A DNA stretch of 64,000 nt, taken from contig NC_088295.1 in assembly GCF_032854445.1 (NCBI RefSeq), positions 2,482,501 through 2,546,500 of the forward strand, given 5' to 3'. The position numbers were made by a program, and so were the translations under genes. The notes below the pieces were generated by a model, which had not been told where the DNA came from, did not search any database, and worked only from the letters and a program-made list of their open reading frames with translations. How positions within the stretch are numbered: the first letter of the stretch is position 1; the number at the start of each line of letters is the position of its first letter. Source of the DNA: Liolophura sinensis. Its lineage: Eukaryota > Mollusca > Polyplacophora > Chitonida > Chitonidae. Of this stretch, positions 11,109-24,570 are shown in pieces.

Positions 11109-14100
11109 GAATGAGAAGTGGTTTAAGTGTTGTTTTGTTTTATCTGTTTTACCCAATGGTGTCGCCTGGGATAGGCCACAGTGCACTAGTCTAATGTGAG
11201 CAGTGTAATAGGGTTATTACATATTTCGCACCTTAACACGTATAAAGCTAATATCCCCGTCAGTTCGTGTGGGTACTGCTAAAAAGTTCTAGCTACGTGG
11301 ACTCCATCGCCATCCAATGGCTAAGAGAATGAATGCCCAATAATTTTCTCGACGACTTATTGCTCACGCTGATGTTGAGTATGATGGTTGACCTCAACCA
11401 GAGAGTGTTGCTCTCCTTTTCAAGTATCAGTGGTCCCCCAGGAAGCTGACGGGTCGCTACGGAGAACTGGTTTCACACAGAGTCATCAATAATTCCCAGC
11501 CCCTTGGGACACCATCTTCACTACCCACCGACAGGAAAGGCCAGTGGTTCGCTCCGGCTCTTAGAACACTCTATAATTTCTGGTAGTGGGCGACATCCCG
11601 AGACCATAACCGTCATTAGATGCAAGAGAAAGGGGTCTTCTGTACCCGATGGCCAACAAGTGTAAATAAAGACACACATGGAATTTGGTGAGCCAATCCA
11701 CTTTACATGGACCTCAGTCGATGTATATTCATGGACTCTGATAGGCTTCTACAATTACAAGATTTCTACATTTAGCTTTAATAAAATGAGTCCCGAAGTA
11801 TCCCACTAAAAGAACAATAGAAAGGCTTCCTCGCAAAAAAAATCCCTGTAAACGAAACCTTACAGGTGTGAATTGAAGAATTTTCAATAAGCCTTCCCGG
11901 TAACTTTAAACAAGGAAATACCTGGTGATGAAAACAAGTTTCATCAGCAGTGGTTAATTGTTTGTGATATCAGCAAAAAGGATTGAGCGGGTCATAACTG
12001 AGTTCAGCTGGAAATATGATTCTGATAGGTAACAGAACCCTCTAGGTTTTCCCGACCTGTGAGGTGGCGAATTTAAAACCGTCTCTTGTTGAACAGTATT
12101 CGGCTTACCACAGGGGTGCTAATCAGCTGGTGACATTTGCAGGCCCTGGCTACTGATCCTATCAGCGCTGGGGACCACATTACAAGTATAAAGCAGTCAA
12201 ATAATTAGTGCGAGGATTAGAGTCGGTTCACATGTAGTATCGGGTTACAAGCGGTAATACAGGAGACATACACGAATTAATTATAACAGTGTCAAATCTC
12301 ATAGTTCATCGAAATATGCACTTGCCATTTCCACGAAAGCCTCCCCTATTAGGACGGTCTGTTTTCTGACAAGGCTACAGCGATTTCCGCTGTAAGTGGA
12401 TAAATCCTGCGCAGCTACTAAAAACCTTCCCGAATTTCCGCCGCGTTGGTGCAGATGTTACTGACTGTTTTATGTCACGTTCTCACAGACATCGTATCTG
12501 CTTTAGATCTTATTGTCTTAGCTTGTACAGAACCTGTGCACATGGCTGGAACAACGCATGGCATTGTTAACACGATATTGAATGGTTACTGCTTAGTTCC
12601 ACTGGGGAAATGTACACAGGTGTTACAGGGACAGCGAGTTCTGGTTCACCACTTTGTGGGTAAGGACAGTTTGTGGTGCTATCTCGAATACGAGTAGAAA
12701 TAAAACATCATGATGTCTTACATTTTTCTGAGAAAAGCTGGAGAATATCATGTAATCTGAAACAAAGAATATTTTACATATTTCCAGGTATATTGTCGCC
12801 ATCGGATGGAGTATTTTTCACGTAACTGACTTGTTATCCCTAGTTTTTATACAGAGACGCGGACCACATTTATTGTATGCAGATGGCCCATACAAGTGAT
12901 TGTTCCTATTCTGACCCGGTGACATAATTATGTTTATTACGCTTTATTTGAGTTTGCCTACCAACATATACGCTTTAGTTTTCTAAGAAATTTTGATCAG
13001 CAGATTAAAAATAGAAGTCATTCCGTTTGAGGGTATGCGTGGCAAGAATTGAAAATTCGCACTCGTTATGAATGTGCACGATCGGACATGCGGTTTGATA
13101 GATGGCGTAAAATAGGGGATGTGACTGTCAGAGAAAAAAGAGGTATGGTAAGTGAAATTCTGCAGGGTTTTGTGTGATCCAAAGTGGCTGTCTATCCACT
13201 CCTGCTCGAGCCTTTGTTCAAACTCTGGTTCGGATGTCCCCATGCATACGTTACGGTAAGATTGTGTATAGTGAATAATTACTGCTGTAGTCACAGGACA
13301 TGCCATAGACAAGAGCTCCCATCACCATCTCAGTATGTGTTCAATAGCACGCATGATGCACGTGTTTGGACTTTCAATTCTCCTCTGTCTGTTGTCGCTA
13401 TAAGACAACTGAAAACCCTCACGAAGCCTTGCTGGCTATAGGGCAATTCGGAAACATGTACAGTGTATGGTCTCCTCTGGTCATAGCTTACACAGGCATT
13501 TCCCCGAGAACCCTTTGTTGTGTGTTGAGTGGACGCCGTACTTACACTAAGTAACACGTGCTAACATCACGTAACCTGTGCGTCTCTCACTACCATGCAG
13601 TAGAGCAGTCCTTACGTTTAACTATGCTTTGTGCGAATCAAGTGTTCTTTACCACTTATAACATCCAGGCTGCTCCGAAATACCTCCCGGAAAAAAGCTG
13701 TTAAAATCTATAAGCGCCTGAGGCTGCGCAGCTGAAGAGCGTCATCAAAGACAGTGCTTATCGTTTTTCATACGAGGATGCTGTCAAAGGAATGTAATTA
13801 GCTATTACTGTCATTAAACTGACGGGCTGTTCGATAAAGCTTAATCAATATTCTTTTAAACCAAAACTCGTTACGTCGATTTCGGTCTGGACGAAATTTA
13901 ACGGTTATTGACACAAAACATGGTTGCCTCCAAGGTTTGTGCTCAGCTCTGGCTGTCATCCTTTCTCCCACCTGACATACTTATGAAGTCACGATCAGAC
14001 GTTTCTCGGACAAGTGTGCACATGGCAAAATAAGTACCGTCCTAAATAACGTCATACTTTTGAGGCTTTACCATAAATAGACTCCGTAAATGTCGCTTAA

Positions 14101-17100
14101 AATGTTGACTTTTGCATGACTATGGTTAAGGATAAGAAAATGGTTTATAACTTTCAAGTTGATCAATGTTGGTTTGTTGTTAAATGCTTGTGATGTGAGT
14201 TTATGAAGACAGCATAATGATGCAATGGTTGGCTGGATAGAGATGTCAAGCTTTGGAGCCTGCACCTTGGGAAATTATTTCTGGATCTGTCGTAATGTTT
14301 CACAAATAGTTCGTCAAGCTCGGGAATGTCTGTGTCGCCTGGTGAACCCTGATCAAAGAAACATACATCTGTACACGCAGACACAAACTGGCCACGTCTC
14401 ATTCGGCAGCCTTGTTACTGGGGGATTTGCCACGTTTGAAGAGGGTTACCTTCAGATAAACCGAGGAAATAACTATTACTTTGGCCCGAAATTGAAATCA
14501 ATATCAGAGGCTGTGCTTTACGCCTTTTGATCCTTCCTGGTATTGATTACATATACTCGCAATGGTCTTACTTCTCATCCTGTCAAACAAACACCTTTGC
14601 AATCCGGCATTTGTTGATGGTTGCCGATACCACCCCTCCCTCCCCCCACAAGGTGATAAGTATATCTAACATAAAGGTCACTGGAGTTACAATGACAGTT
14701 TAAGATTGGTAAAGTTGCCAGAGTGTTTTCTGATAATATAAGGTTTCTTCATTTGTTGCCATTCGTGTTGGAGAAAGGCAAGGAGGGCGAAGGTGACACG
14801 GCCAGAATCGAGCGCCGCTGGCCAACTCCAAGAATATTAGCGATCCACGGAGAATGTCAATAGCTGTCAACACAATCACAGAGCTAGAACTGTCAAGAGC
14901 TCGTCGCCAAAGTGAATTATAATAAGAAGTTATTGCGTTCAGCGATATCTATCGCAAATCCCAGAGTTGAAGAGGAGACGACAGCATATGGCACTTGGAG
15001 AATTCTTCAGTTCCGGTGAAGCTAATGGCGGCTGGTATTTATACTAGAGTTATCCAGCACAGCGACACACTGTTTATCACCAAAACAGGAAATTATCGGC
15101 CAGATCCATTGTAAATGTGGTCGTCTTTCTGGGAGAGTGACCTACCTCAGGATATGACCGCCATTAGCTCCGTCCTCTACCGCAGTAGCCTTAACCCCCT
15201 TCAATGCTATCTCCAAACCCCCAGACACGTAAAAAACGTTTGAATACACGCCTGTTCAACACTATCGTGTTTCTTGAAAAGAGTCATCGCATTTTCCCAT
15301 ATTATCCGACTTCACTTTACCGTACGGACGGTCTCAGTCGCCGAGCTAGCTTATCTGGTCTAAACAAACCAATCTAAAGTGGAGGCAAACTCACGTACAA
15401 TATTTTTTTCACTGTGCACACTCTTCACAACCTCATGTTTAGTTAGTAAGTCATGCAGAAGAGGCTTGTTATAGTCTCACATCGGAAAGGTTTATATACG
15501 GTTCATCTACTGGAAACATGACCAGTTCCCTCATCAGGCGTTCCAAGGAACGTAAGATTCTCCAGCTGCTAGCCAACATAGCGCATTAACACGATCATTC
15601 AAGCATATGCGGAAATAAATAATCGTATCACGTCATTCTGACTAGGTTTGACAGAATCTGAGTTATTACGAAGTGGTCGGGCAATTAAAGGTGACAAACA
15701 TAAGATTGCACCTGCAGTTTCATCTGTCCTTCAGACATCTGTCCTTCAGACGACTGACCAATTAATCGAGGTATTCATTTGTTTTATTCTATGTGTCATA
15801 ATAATATTCGACGAAGGACCATAAGCTCACGCACTTTCAAGCTATAAGTCTTCAGAAGTTGTTTGATGTTTCACCTTGGTGATGTTTGATGCGTTTAAGC
15901 ACTATTGATATTTCAGAAGAATCAAACAATGTGATTGAAGAAAGGCTCCCTCCGTAATGGAGACGTTGATGTTATTGACTAGGGTTAGTTTGATTAAGCG
16001 CTGCGATCGGTTTAGACACGCCGCTAGATGTGAGGATGTCGTGCACCCTTTACAACAGCTCCACGTGTTAGTTTCCCTGGGGAAAACAAAACCTGGCTGA
16101 ATGCTGAAGTCAGAAAGGTTTTCTACTGTTTGGAATGCACGAGTAATTTGGTGTTTTTTGTCGCTACGCCGAGCCGACTGCAGGCCAATGTTTGGTCAGG
16201 ATCTCGTGGCAGGCATTAATGGCAAACAGCAAAAGCTTCTTCTTGAGAAAACCATTGACACAAAAGTCTTATAGGAGAGGGAATTACCCCTGATATATGG
16301 CAATCTCCTGTAATTTCACCCTTCAGATTGTTGAAATAATATTGGCAGTTAAACAGTTCCCAAGTCAAAACCTGTTGACCCTGGGCTTGGAGAGTCTTAG
16401 GGTTCCAGAGGGCTCCTCATGGTCAATATGCATATGTTTAACTTTGGCCTCTAAATCGCAGAGGAACTTCACCATCACGAACAGTCTGGATTGAAGGACT
16501 TCGTCGGTCTGATCAATTTAAGATGGCGGAGTAAAATGATACGGAAATCCGAGCCAGTCTTCCGTCGACAGGCCCCATAACACCAAATTGATTCCCATGT
16601 TCGCTGGCTTCTGGAAGCTTATGCCAAGACGGCATAACCTGATTATTAATCAACACGACACCGGAAAGCGTAGACTAGAAGAAGCCACATACCCCATTAA
16701 CATGTTTGCCTTGTTAAACAACGTTTCAAAATCGCATCTATATTCCCATCGTGAGGAAATTTGGCTTTTAGTGCAAATGTACTTGTAGTCTGAGTGGCCA
16801 AAGGTTTGACACAGTTTATATTTAAGCTGTCTCACTAGGAGTTGCTTCTGATCACACAGAATCATACAGAAATTGAACTGAAGGGAAAATATCAGGATTT
16901 ACGTTCGAAGGTTTTTGAAAGAATTTTACCAGTATCAACAAAGTCTCCACTGTAGTTGACATATTTTATTGTTTTACAATGTAGTTAAAACTTCCATTCT
17001 CACAAAACTGTCTCATAGATATAGATAATGGTAAATTAAATTAATAAAAGGCTGATAATTAAATACATACGGCTCCATAATTCAGATTGAACGTTGTTAT

Positions 17101-17303
17101 GTAGTCTGTTCTTTCTGTCTGAAAACGGTTTAGAATTAGCAGTAGTTAACACACAGGTAAAATGTATTTGCACACGGGTAAGTGTTTGACTGTAAAATGT
17201 TCCTGTTGATACCATCACGGAAGTATTAACAGATGTGTTTATACCAGAAAGACATTAATTTGTTCCTGCAGATTTATCTGTATATAGACAATAATTTTTC
17301 CGT
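11109..17303. other. Long unique stretch without recognisable genes
   Basis: About 6.2 kb. All ORFs are short (60-109 codons), often overlapping on opposite strands (for example 13184-13441 plus with 12983-13312 minus), and none shows a family motif. A duplicated ATCTGTCCTTCAGAC lies near 15725-15755, and a C-rich tract near 14632-14650. I see no tRNA-like A/B box pair and no element termini. Short exons of an unknown gene cannot be excluded by eye. Confidence 0.5.
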
Positions 17304-17831
17304 GGTTTTACATACGGGGACAGCTAATCACCGATACACTTTGGTTTTACATACGGGAACAGCTAATCACTGGTGCACTTTGGTTTTACATACGGGAACA
17401 GATAATCACCGATACACTTTGGTTTTACATACGGGAACAGATTTTACATACGGGAACTGCTAATCATTGGTGCACTTTGGTTTTACATACGGGAACAGAT
17501 TATCACCGATACACTTTGGTTTTACATACTGGAACAGATAATCACAGATACACTTTGGTTTTACATATGAGAACAGATAATCACAGATACACTTTAGTTT
17601 TACATCTGAAAGCAGATAATTACAGATACACTTAGGTTTTACATACGAGAATAGATAGTCACAGATACACTTTAGTTTTAAATACGAAAGCAGATAATTA
17701 CAGATACAATTTGGTTTTACATACGGGAACTGATAATCACAGATACACTTTGATTTTACATACGAAAGCAGATAATCACAGGTACAATTTGGTTTTACAT
17801 ACGAGAACAGATAATCACAGATGCACTTTGT
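17304..17831. repeat. Minisatellite, 39-bp unit, about 13 copies
   Basis: The unit contains GGTTTTACATACGGGAACAG, ATAATCAC and GATACACTTT. The 5' copies read ATACGGGAACAG and the 3' copies ATACGAAAGCAG or ATACGAGAACAG, a gradient of variants along the array. One copy near 17425-17460 is shortened. The 163-codon minus ORF at 17460-17951 and the 76-codon plus ORF at 17233-17463 are repeat read-through, with a 13-residue period. Confidence 0.94.
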
Positions 17832-20399
17832 AAATATGGCGCGACCTTTCGATAAAAATGTCAAAACCAAAGGAGTAATATTTTTTTCTATACCCAATTT
17901 TTGCGGTTTCGTTTTAAGCGTTGAAGAGTACATAATTCTCATTGCGTCCAATATTCATAGAAGTAGCACATGCACAGAGGCATGCAGAAAAGTAAAAGAA
18001 AAAAGACTTTTTGTGGTAGATTATGTTCTGCACAACTTACACGCTAGTGTGGGGAAATGGGGACGGTGCATTTTTCACGGCACTATTCTCAGTAAGCTGT
18101 TTAAATGCTCTAAAACTGAATAAAAACTCCTTAGGTTGATAGATTGGTAGATGACGACAGTATTATACTAAGGGATGACATCTTGTTAGTGCGCATAAAC
18201 ATATGTAAGTGCTTTGTCTTTGTGTTGTCATGAATATTGTGATGCAGATCAATAACTGATAATAGATGCTCGAAGATTCCCTGTACTACAGGCACAGCTG
18301 GGTCAGGAATAACTGTATTTTCCACTCGGCGATTTAAGGCACCGGGCAACACGCTGAACAGAACTAACAAAAGCAACAATAATGCTCTGACCCAGTGCGT
18401 TTACCCCGCGGTTATAGGCTGTTTAACTTACGCATGGATGGGGATCCTCTTGGACAAATGTACCAGGCAGACAGGATCTAAATTAGACCCGTTATATCTA
18501 GACTAATCGTAAACTAATGGTTCTGTAATAAATGGGAGCTCGATAGAGAAACTGTGTTCATTGCTTTCGTGCCGCACGCCGCAGCATAAATGTGATCCAC
18601 GTTTGCAATAAAGTGTCTTCGATTTCCTATAGAACCTGGTAGTTTTATTCTATATTGAATGTGTCCGGCATAAATTTGATTTCCTAACTCACACGAGTAA
18701 CCGCCCTACTCTCGCAGATCTGATCACGTACCAGCCATGCACACATTTTTACAAAAATAGTTATTTTGCTGTTAACTTCTCGATGTGAACTAAAAATGAC
18801 ATACCCTATACAGGTATAGGTCGACCAGTCACAAAAGAAGGGAAACAATTCCGGAATAAGTGAATATTTTTTGTCTCCTAGTTGAGGACTTATTACTGAT
18901 CTTTCACAGCCCTTCATTACCTGGATATGATAGATGGCGCTTTAGATTGCGACATAGAAAACTGTAGGTCGGTCGACTGATCAGGAGTGTGGTCAATTCT
19001 ACAAGGCCGATAACTCCGCTAAATGTGGTGTCCTTTGGGCAATTGGTGGCCAGTGTATGGAACACTGCTGGTATTGCCCAGACGCTTGTTCACATCGGCT
19101 CGGTCGGTCAGCTGGCTTCGCCCCCAGGGACAAGGCCGACAGCTCTCTGATGAATGGTCCGTGTGTACAGACGCTGGCCCGGGCAAGAGATCGAAGATGT
19201 GGATGGATAACATACACAAAAAAAAACGGTCCTGCGGTCAAAATATGCTGGGGTTGATCACATCGAGAGAACAGATAACCGTCTAATAGACTGTCATGTT
19301 GGAACATTTACCAAGTCAAATCAGGAAAACGGAACGGTGACGTACCATGATTGCTTTTCGCTTTGATCTTGGCTGAGGTAAAGATGCACATGAGAGACAA
19401 CAACGGAAGTCCCATAAACTGACGTGTAGTGTATATTAACACAACTTTCACGCTTTTTATTGTCAAGTAAAAGCAACCTAAGTACTTTACTTATGCACCA
19501 CAGGTCACAAAATGTCGAAGATCACCCTTTCGACACGCTTCTTTTGAATCACGTGGTCAGCAGGTATTTTAACCTAGATGGCAGTATTTCCCAAAATATG
19601 CTGCCAAATTATGGCCTGAAGATATTTTGTAAAAAAATTTTAAAAATTTAAAAATATTCGTTTGCTTAAGAATACTACGGCTGGAAAAGCTAAAGATGAC
19701 AAAACAATTGACATATAGTGTATGATTTGGAACTAAATGAGCCAATAACTTAGGTATACCAAGGAAAGTCTGTCGACGTGCGCACATATCTGTAAGCCCA
19801 GTGGGCTTGGTGTTTCTTTGATATCCCGTGATTGTTACTGCTCCTAGCGTAACATTAAACGATACATGAAACACTTTGGTTTTATTTCTTAATTTGCAAA
19901 TTATCATGTGTAATAACATATAGCAGTACAAACCAATTTTTTTAACTTTCTCTTTGTGGGGTAAAATGGCTTCAATGTACATTTTTCATAAGGCCCCAGC
20001 GGTCAGTCCAGAAGTTAAGTAGCTTGTACCGGTGACGTCAACGATGATCTCGGTATAAAAAGAACACCGTGGGGTACAGAGCAAACGGGTCTGGCCGAAT
20101 TTGGGCCAGGGGTGTTGGGAACAGACAGAATAGCGCACCGTGTCCACATTGTAGCAACACAGATTACCGGGCGTGGAGCACTTCTGGGGTGTTCACAGAG
20201 TTCCAAGCAAAATCACAGATAACGTAATTCATGAACAAATCCTAACGTTGATGGAAAATTCCATAATGTAGAGGGGTAATTAACAGGCATAGAAATTCCT
20301 CCAAAATGAAAATTTTTTGAACTTTGATGTGGCAGAGTTTTCTTCACTTGGCCAAGAAACATAATCTTTATTTAAATAGTTCCTTTTTATGTATCCTTT
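17832..20399. other. Unique non-coding sequence
   Basis: Short ORFs only. A GC-richer island at about 19010-19250 carries overlapping ORFs on both strands (19023-19286 plus, 18999-19307 minus) with no recognised domain. A perfect CRE-type octamer TGACGTCA is at 20033-20040, with TATAAAA shortly after near 20054; this may be chance. No gene is supported. Confidence 0.5.
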
Positions 20400-22671
20400 A
20401 ATATGCACACAGTCGTATTTATGGTCAAGCGTAGACAACAAAACTGCAGTTGATGACGGCTTGTGTGTTTAAGGACATCCTCACAATATGCACACAGTTG
20501 TATTTATGGTCAAGCGTACACAACAAAACTGCAGTTGATGGCGGCTTGTGTGTTTAAGGACATCATCAAAATATGCACACAGTCGTATTTATGGTCAAGC
20601 GTACACAACAAAACTCCAGTTGATGACGGCTTGTATGTTTAAGGACATCATCACAATATGCACACAGTTGTATTTATGGTCAAGCGTAGACAACAAAACT
20701 GCAGTTGATGACGGCTTGTGTGTTTAAGGACATCCTCACAATATGCACACAGTTGTATTTATGGTCAAGCGTAGACAACAAAACTGCAAATGATGACGGC
20801 TTGTGTGTTTAAGGACATCATCACAATATGCACACAATTGTATTTATGGTCAAACGTGTACAACAAGACGGCAGTTTATGACGGCCTGTGTGTTTAGGGA
20901 CATCATCAAAATATGCACACAGTTGTATTTACGATCAGGTGTGAACAACAAGACGGCAGTTGATGGCGGCCTGTGTGTTTAGAGACATTATCGCAATATG
21001 CACACAGTTGTATTTATAGTAAAACGTGAACAACAAGACGGGCAGTTTATGGCGGCCTGTGTGTTTAGGGACATCATCAAAATATGCACACAGTTGTATT
21101 TACGATCAGGTGTGAACAACAAGACGGCAGTTGATGGCGGCCTGTGTGTTTAGAGACATTATCGCAATATGCACACAGTTGTATTTATGGTAAAAGGTGA
21201 ACAACAAGACGGGCAGTTTATGGCGGCCTGTGTGTTTAGGGACATCATCAAAATATGCACACAGTTGTATTTACGATCAGGTGTGAACAACAAGACGGCA
21301 GTTGATGGCGGCCTGTGTGTTTAGTGACGTCATCACAATATGCACACAGTTGGATTTATGGTCAAGCGTGATGTACAAGACGGCAGTTTTGGGCTGCCTG
21401 TGTGTTTAGGGACGTCATCACAAAATGCACACGTTGTATTTATGTTCAAGCGTGAAAAACAAGACGACAGTTGATGGCTGCAGTCGATGGCGGCCTGCGT
21501 GTTTAGGGACATCATCACAGTATGCACACAGTTGTATTTATGGTCAAGCATGATGCACAAGACGGCAGTTGATGGCGGCCTGCGTGTTTAGGGACATCAT
21601 CACAATATGCACACAGTTGTATTTATGGTCAAGCGTGATGTACAAGACGGCAGTTTTTGGCGGCCCGCGTGTTTAGGGACGTCATCACAAAATGCACACA
21701 GTTATATTTATGTTCAAGCGTGAACAAGAAGACGACAGTTGATGGCTGCAGTCGATGACGGCCTGTGTGCCTAGGGACATCATCACAGTATGCACACAGT
21801 TGTATTCATGGTCAAGCGTGATGTACAAGACGGCAGTTTTTGGCGGCCCGTGTGTTTAGGGACGTCATCACAAAATGCACACGTTGTATTTATGGTCAAG
21901 CGTGAACAACAAGACGACAGTTGATGGCTGCAGTCGATGACGGCCTGTGTGCCTAGGGACATCATCACAGTATGCACACAGTTGTATTCATGGTCAAGCG
22001 TGATGTACAAGACGGCAGTTTTTGGCGGCCTGTGTGTTTAGGGACGTCATCACAAAATGCACACGTTGTATTTATGGTCAAGCGTGAACAACAAGACGAC
22101 AGTTGATGGCTGCAGTCGATGACGGCCTGTGTGCCTAGGGACATCATCACAGTATGCACACAGTTGTATTCATGGTCAAGCGTGATGTACAAGATGGCAG
22201 TTTATGTCCCCCTCCCCGTGTGTTTAGGGACATCATCACAATATGCACACAGTTGTATTTATGGTAAAGCGTGATGTACAAGACTGCAGTTGATGGCGGC
22301 CTGTGTGTTTAGTGACGTCATCACAATATGCACACAGTTGTATTTATGGCCAATCGTGAACAACAAGACGGCAGTTGGTGGCGGCCTGCGTGTTTAGGGA
22401 CATCATCACAATATACACACAGTTGTATTTATAGTCAAGCATGATGCACAAGACGGCAGTTTGTGGCGGCCTGGGTGTTTAGGGACATCATCACAATATG
22501 CACACAGTTGTATTTATGGTCACGCGTGATGTACAAGATTGCAGTGGGTGGGGGCTTGTGTACTCAGGGACGTCATCGCAAAATGCACACAGTTGTATTT
22601 GTGGTTAGCTTTGATGTACAAGACGGCAGTGGACGGCGGCCAATGTGCTTAGATACATTATCACAATAGAG
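20400..22671. repeat. Satellite-like array, 85-bp unit with 171- and 182-bp higher-order repeats
   Basis: About 26 copies of a unit beginning AATATGCACACAGTTGTATT and followed by TATGGTCAAGCGTGA, ACAACAAGACGGCAGTTGAT and GGCGGCCTGTGTGTTTAGGG. Starts at 20400 and 20485 give the 85-bp period. Older copies at the 5' end read AAAACTGCAG and TTTAAGGACATC; central copies read AAGACGGCAG. AATATGCACAC with a TACGATCAGG variant recurs at 20910, 21081 and 21252, a 171-bp dimer. Further on, identical 75-codon minus ORFs at 21783 and 21965 show a 182-bp dimer. GACGTCATCAC occurs in many copies, with perfect TGACGTCA at 21325 and 22313. The ORFs are artefacts of the repeat. Confidence 0.95.
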
Positions 22672-23781
22672 AAAACAAAGGCTCTCGGTAAAGACAATAA
22701 TACAGGTCCTGACATTTTTCTCCCAGTCTAGACTTTGATGATTAACGTTCAGTAAATTTGCCTGTAACATTAACAAGCGAGGAGCGGATCGTCACAAAGC
22801 TGAGCTTTCATTTCGAGGTGGACATGAATCAGGCCTGTTTACTGCCGCCTTTGAGAACTACGCCGCTGAATTATTCACCAAGACTGTCACTCATTATGAT
22901 TTACAAAGGTTGGGAAAAGCAAGCTTTGGCGACTCAGTACCTCACTATTGCCGATTATTGATAGGTAATTTCTCACACTTTTTAGCTGTTTTATGAATCA
23001 GCCTTGGAGTAGTATACGTCTAATTTCCTTTGGCTGGCTTCCGGCTTAGGCGCCTCTTTCCTCAAACTGTCATCGTAAAATAGCTCGCAGTTTAATCCGG
23101 ACTCCTGCAAACAAATGCTGGCCATAGGTACAGCCGTCATACATCACCTCCGGCATACAGATTAGACAAGCAGCCTGTAACAGTGACTGATTTCAGGGCT
23201 AAGATATTACCCTACGGCAATATTTTACACGACACATCGCTAAGGTTGAATAAAAAGTGCCAATACTTCAGAGGAAAATGTCATAAGATTTGCTGGCAAC
23301 GGGCGAATTACCAAGTTCGTCTTTATGGCTGAGCTGTTTTTATAAAATTCAAGAGTGGAGCACTGACATCTTCACAACGCACTGTTTCTTAGCTTAAAAG
23401 AAACGCCTTGAGTTATTGCCATGTTTTGTAGGCGAGCCCAAAAACTCAGTCTAGAGACTACCTGCCGCAATCGGAAGTCTTTTCTCCAATGTTATGTCCA
23501 AGAAAAAACCCCACTACTTAATGTATGGCGGTAATCTAAAGAATCTTTTACTTTTTCATCAAGGAGAATGGCGGTTACTATTTTATTAGCATAGCAAATT
23601 TGTCTCGTTCAGAGGGAAAAATTCAGATCTCTTTAAAATGTTAAAAATAAAAAACCCCAACAAAGCAATAATGAACACTGCAGAAATTCATCATTCAGCT
23701 GTTGACAGCGACAGAATCAAATTTAACTGGCTGTGTTCAAAACTGATTGGCGCAGAAGTAAATTATTTACACAAACAGTGT
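22672..23781. other. Unique sequence between satellite arrays
   Basis: About 1.1 kb. A 67-codon plus ORF at 22758-22961 has no recognised motif. An A-rich patch with AATAAAAAAC lies near 23640-23660. No gene or element is supported. Confidence 0.5.
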
Positions 23782-24150
23782 GTTTTTAGGTATGATAGAC
23801 GGTAAACAGTCAATGTGTTCTCAGGTGCTATAGACTGCAAACAGTCAATGTGTTCCCTGGTGCTATAGACGGCAAACAATCAATGTTTTCTCAGGTGCTA
23901 TAGACGGGAAACAGTCGATGTGTCCTCAGGTGTTATAGACGGGGAAACAGTCAATGTGTTCTTAGGTGCTTAGACGGGAAACAGTCAATGTGTTCTCAAG
24001 GTGCTATATACAGAAAATAGTCAATGTGTTCTCATGTGCTTTATACGGGAAACAGTCAATGTGTTCTCATGTGCTTTAGACAGGAAACAATCAATGTGTT
24101 CTCAGGTGTTTTAGACGGAGAACAGTCAATTTGTTCTAGGGTGCTTTAGT
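23782..24150 (+). repeat. Minisatellite, 35-bp unit, forward arm of an inverted array
   Basis: About 10 copies of a unit containing GTCAATGTGTTCTCAGGTGC and TATAGACGGGAAACA. CAATGTGTTC at 23811 and 23846 gives a 35-bp period. Strand is used here only to mark repeat orientation. The same unit resumes on the opposite strand about 15 bp after this arm, so the two blocks form a fold-back structure. Confidence 0.94.
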
Positions 24151-24164
24151 CTATCCCATCTGTC

Positions 24165-24405
24165 GTACCAAAAACACATTAACTGTTTCCTGTTTTTAGC
24201 ACCTAAGAACACATTGACTGTTTATTGTTTATAGTGTCTGATAAGACATTGACTGTTTCCCGTCTATAGCACATGAGAACACATTGACGGTTTCTCGTCT
24301 AAAGCACCTGAGAACACACTGACTGTTTCTCGTCTAAAGCACCCGAGAACACATTGACTGTTTCCTGTCTAAAGCACCTGAGAACACATTGACTGTTCTC
24401 CGTCG
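24165..24405 (-). repeat. Minisatellite, 35-bp unit, inverted arm
   Basis: About 6.5 copies of the reverse complement of the preceding unit, reading GAACACATTGACTGTTTC and CGTCTAAAGCACCTGA on the plus strand. Together with the forward arm it could pair over roughly 240 nt with mismatches, around a short central spacer near 24150-24165. After 24405 the forward orientation returns. Confidence 0.93.
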
Positions 24406-24570
24406 GACATGGGGACACGGACATGTTAGCATTGATAGATGGGAAACATTTAATGTCTTCTGGGGTATTGCAGACATAGATTCAATATGGACTCAGGTGC
24501 TATAGACGGAAATCAATCAATGTGTTCTCAAGTGCTATAAACGGGAAACCCTCAATGTCTTCTCAGGCCA
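24406..24570 (+). repeat. Transitional forward units between the 35-bp and 50-bp arrays
   Basis: Diverged forward copies: ACTCAGGTGCTATAGACGG near 24490, and GTTCTCAAGTGCTATAAACG. They contain pieces typical of the following 50-bp array, such as GGACATGTTAGCA near 24420. This block links the two families. Confidence 0.8.

Noticed and set aside
18999-19307. Gene exon in a GC-richer island
   Set aside because: ORFs overlap on both strands, with no family motif and no convincing splice context.
19985-20070. 5S rRNA-like segment, from CCAGAAGTTAAGTAG near 20007
   Set aside because: Only the box-A-like piece resembles 5S rRNA; the remaining internal control elements and overall length do not match.
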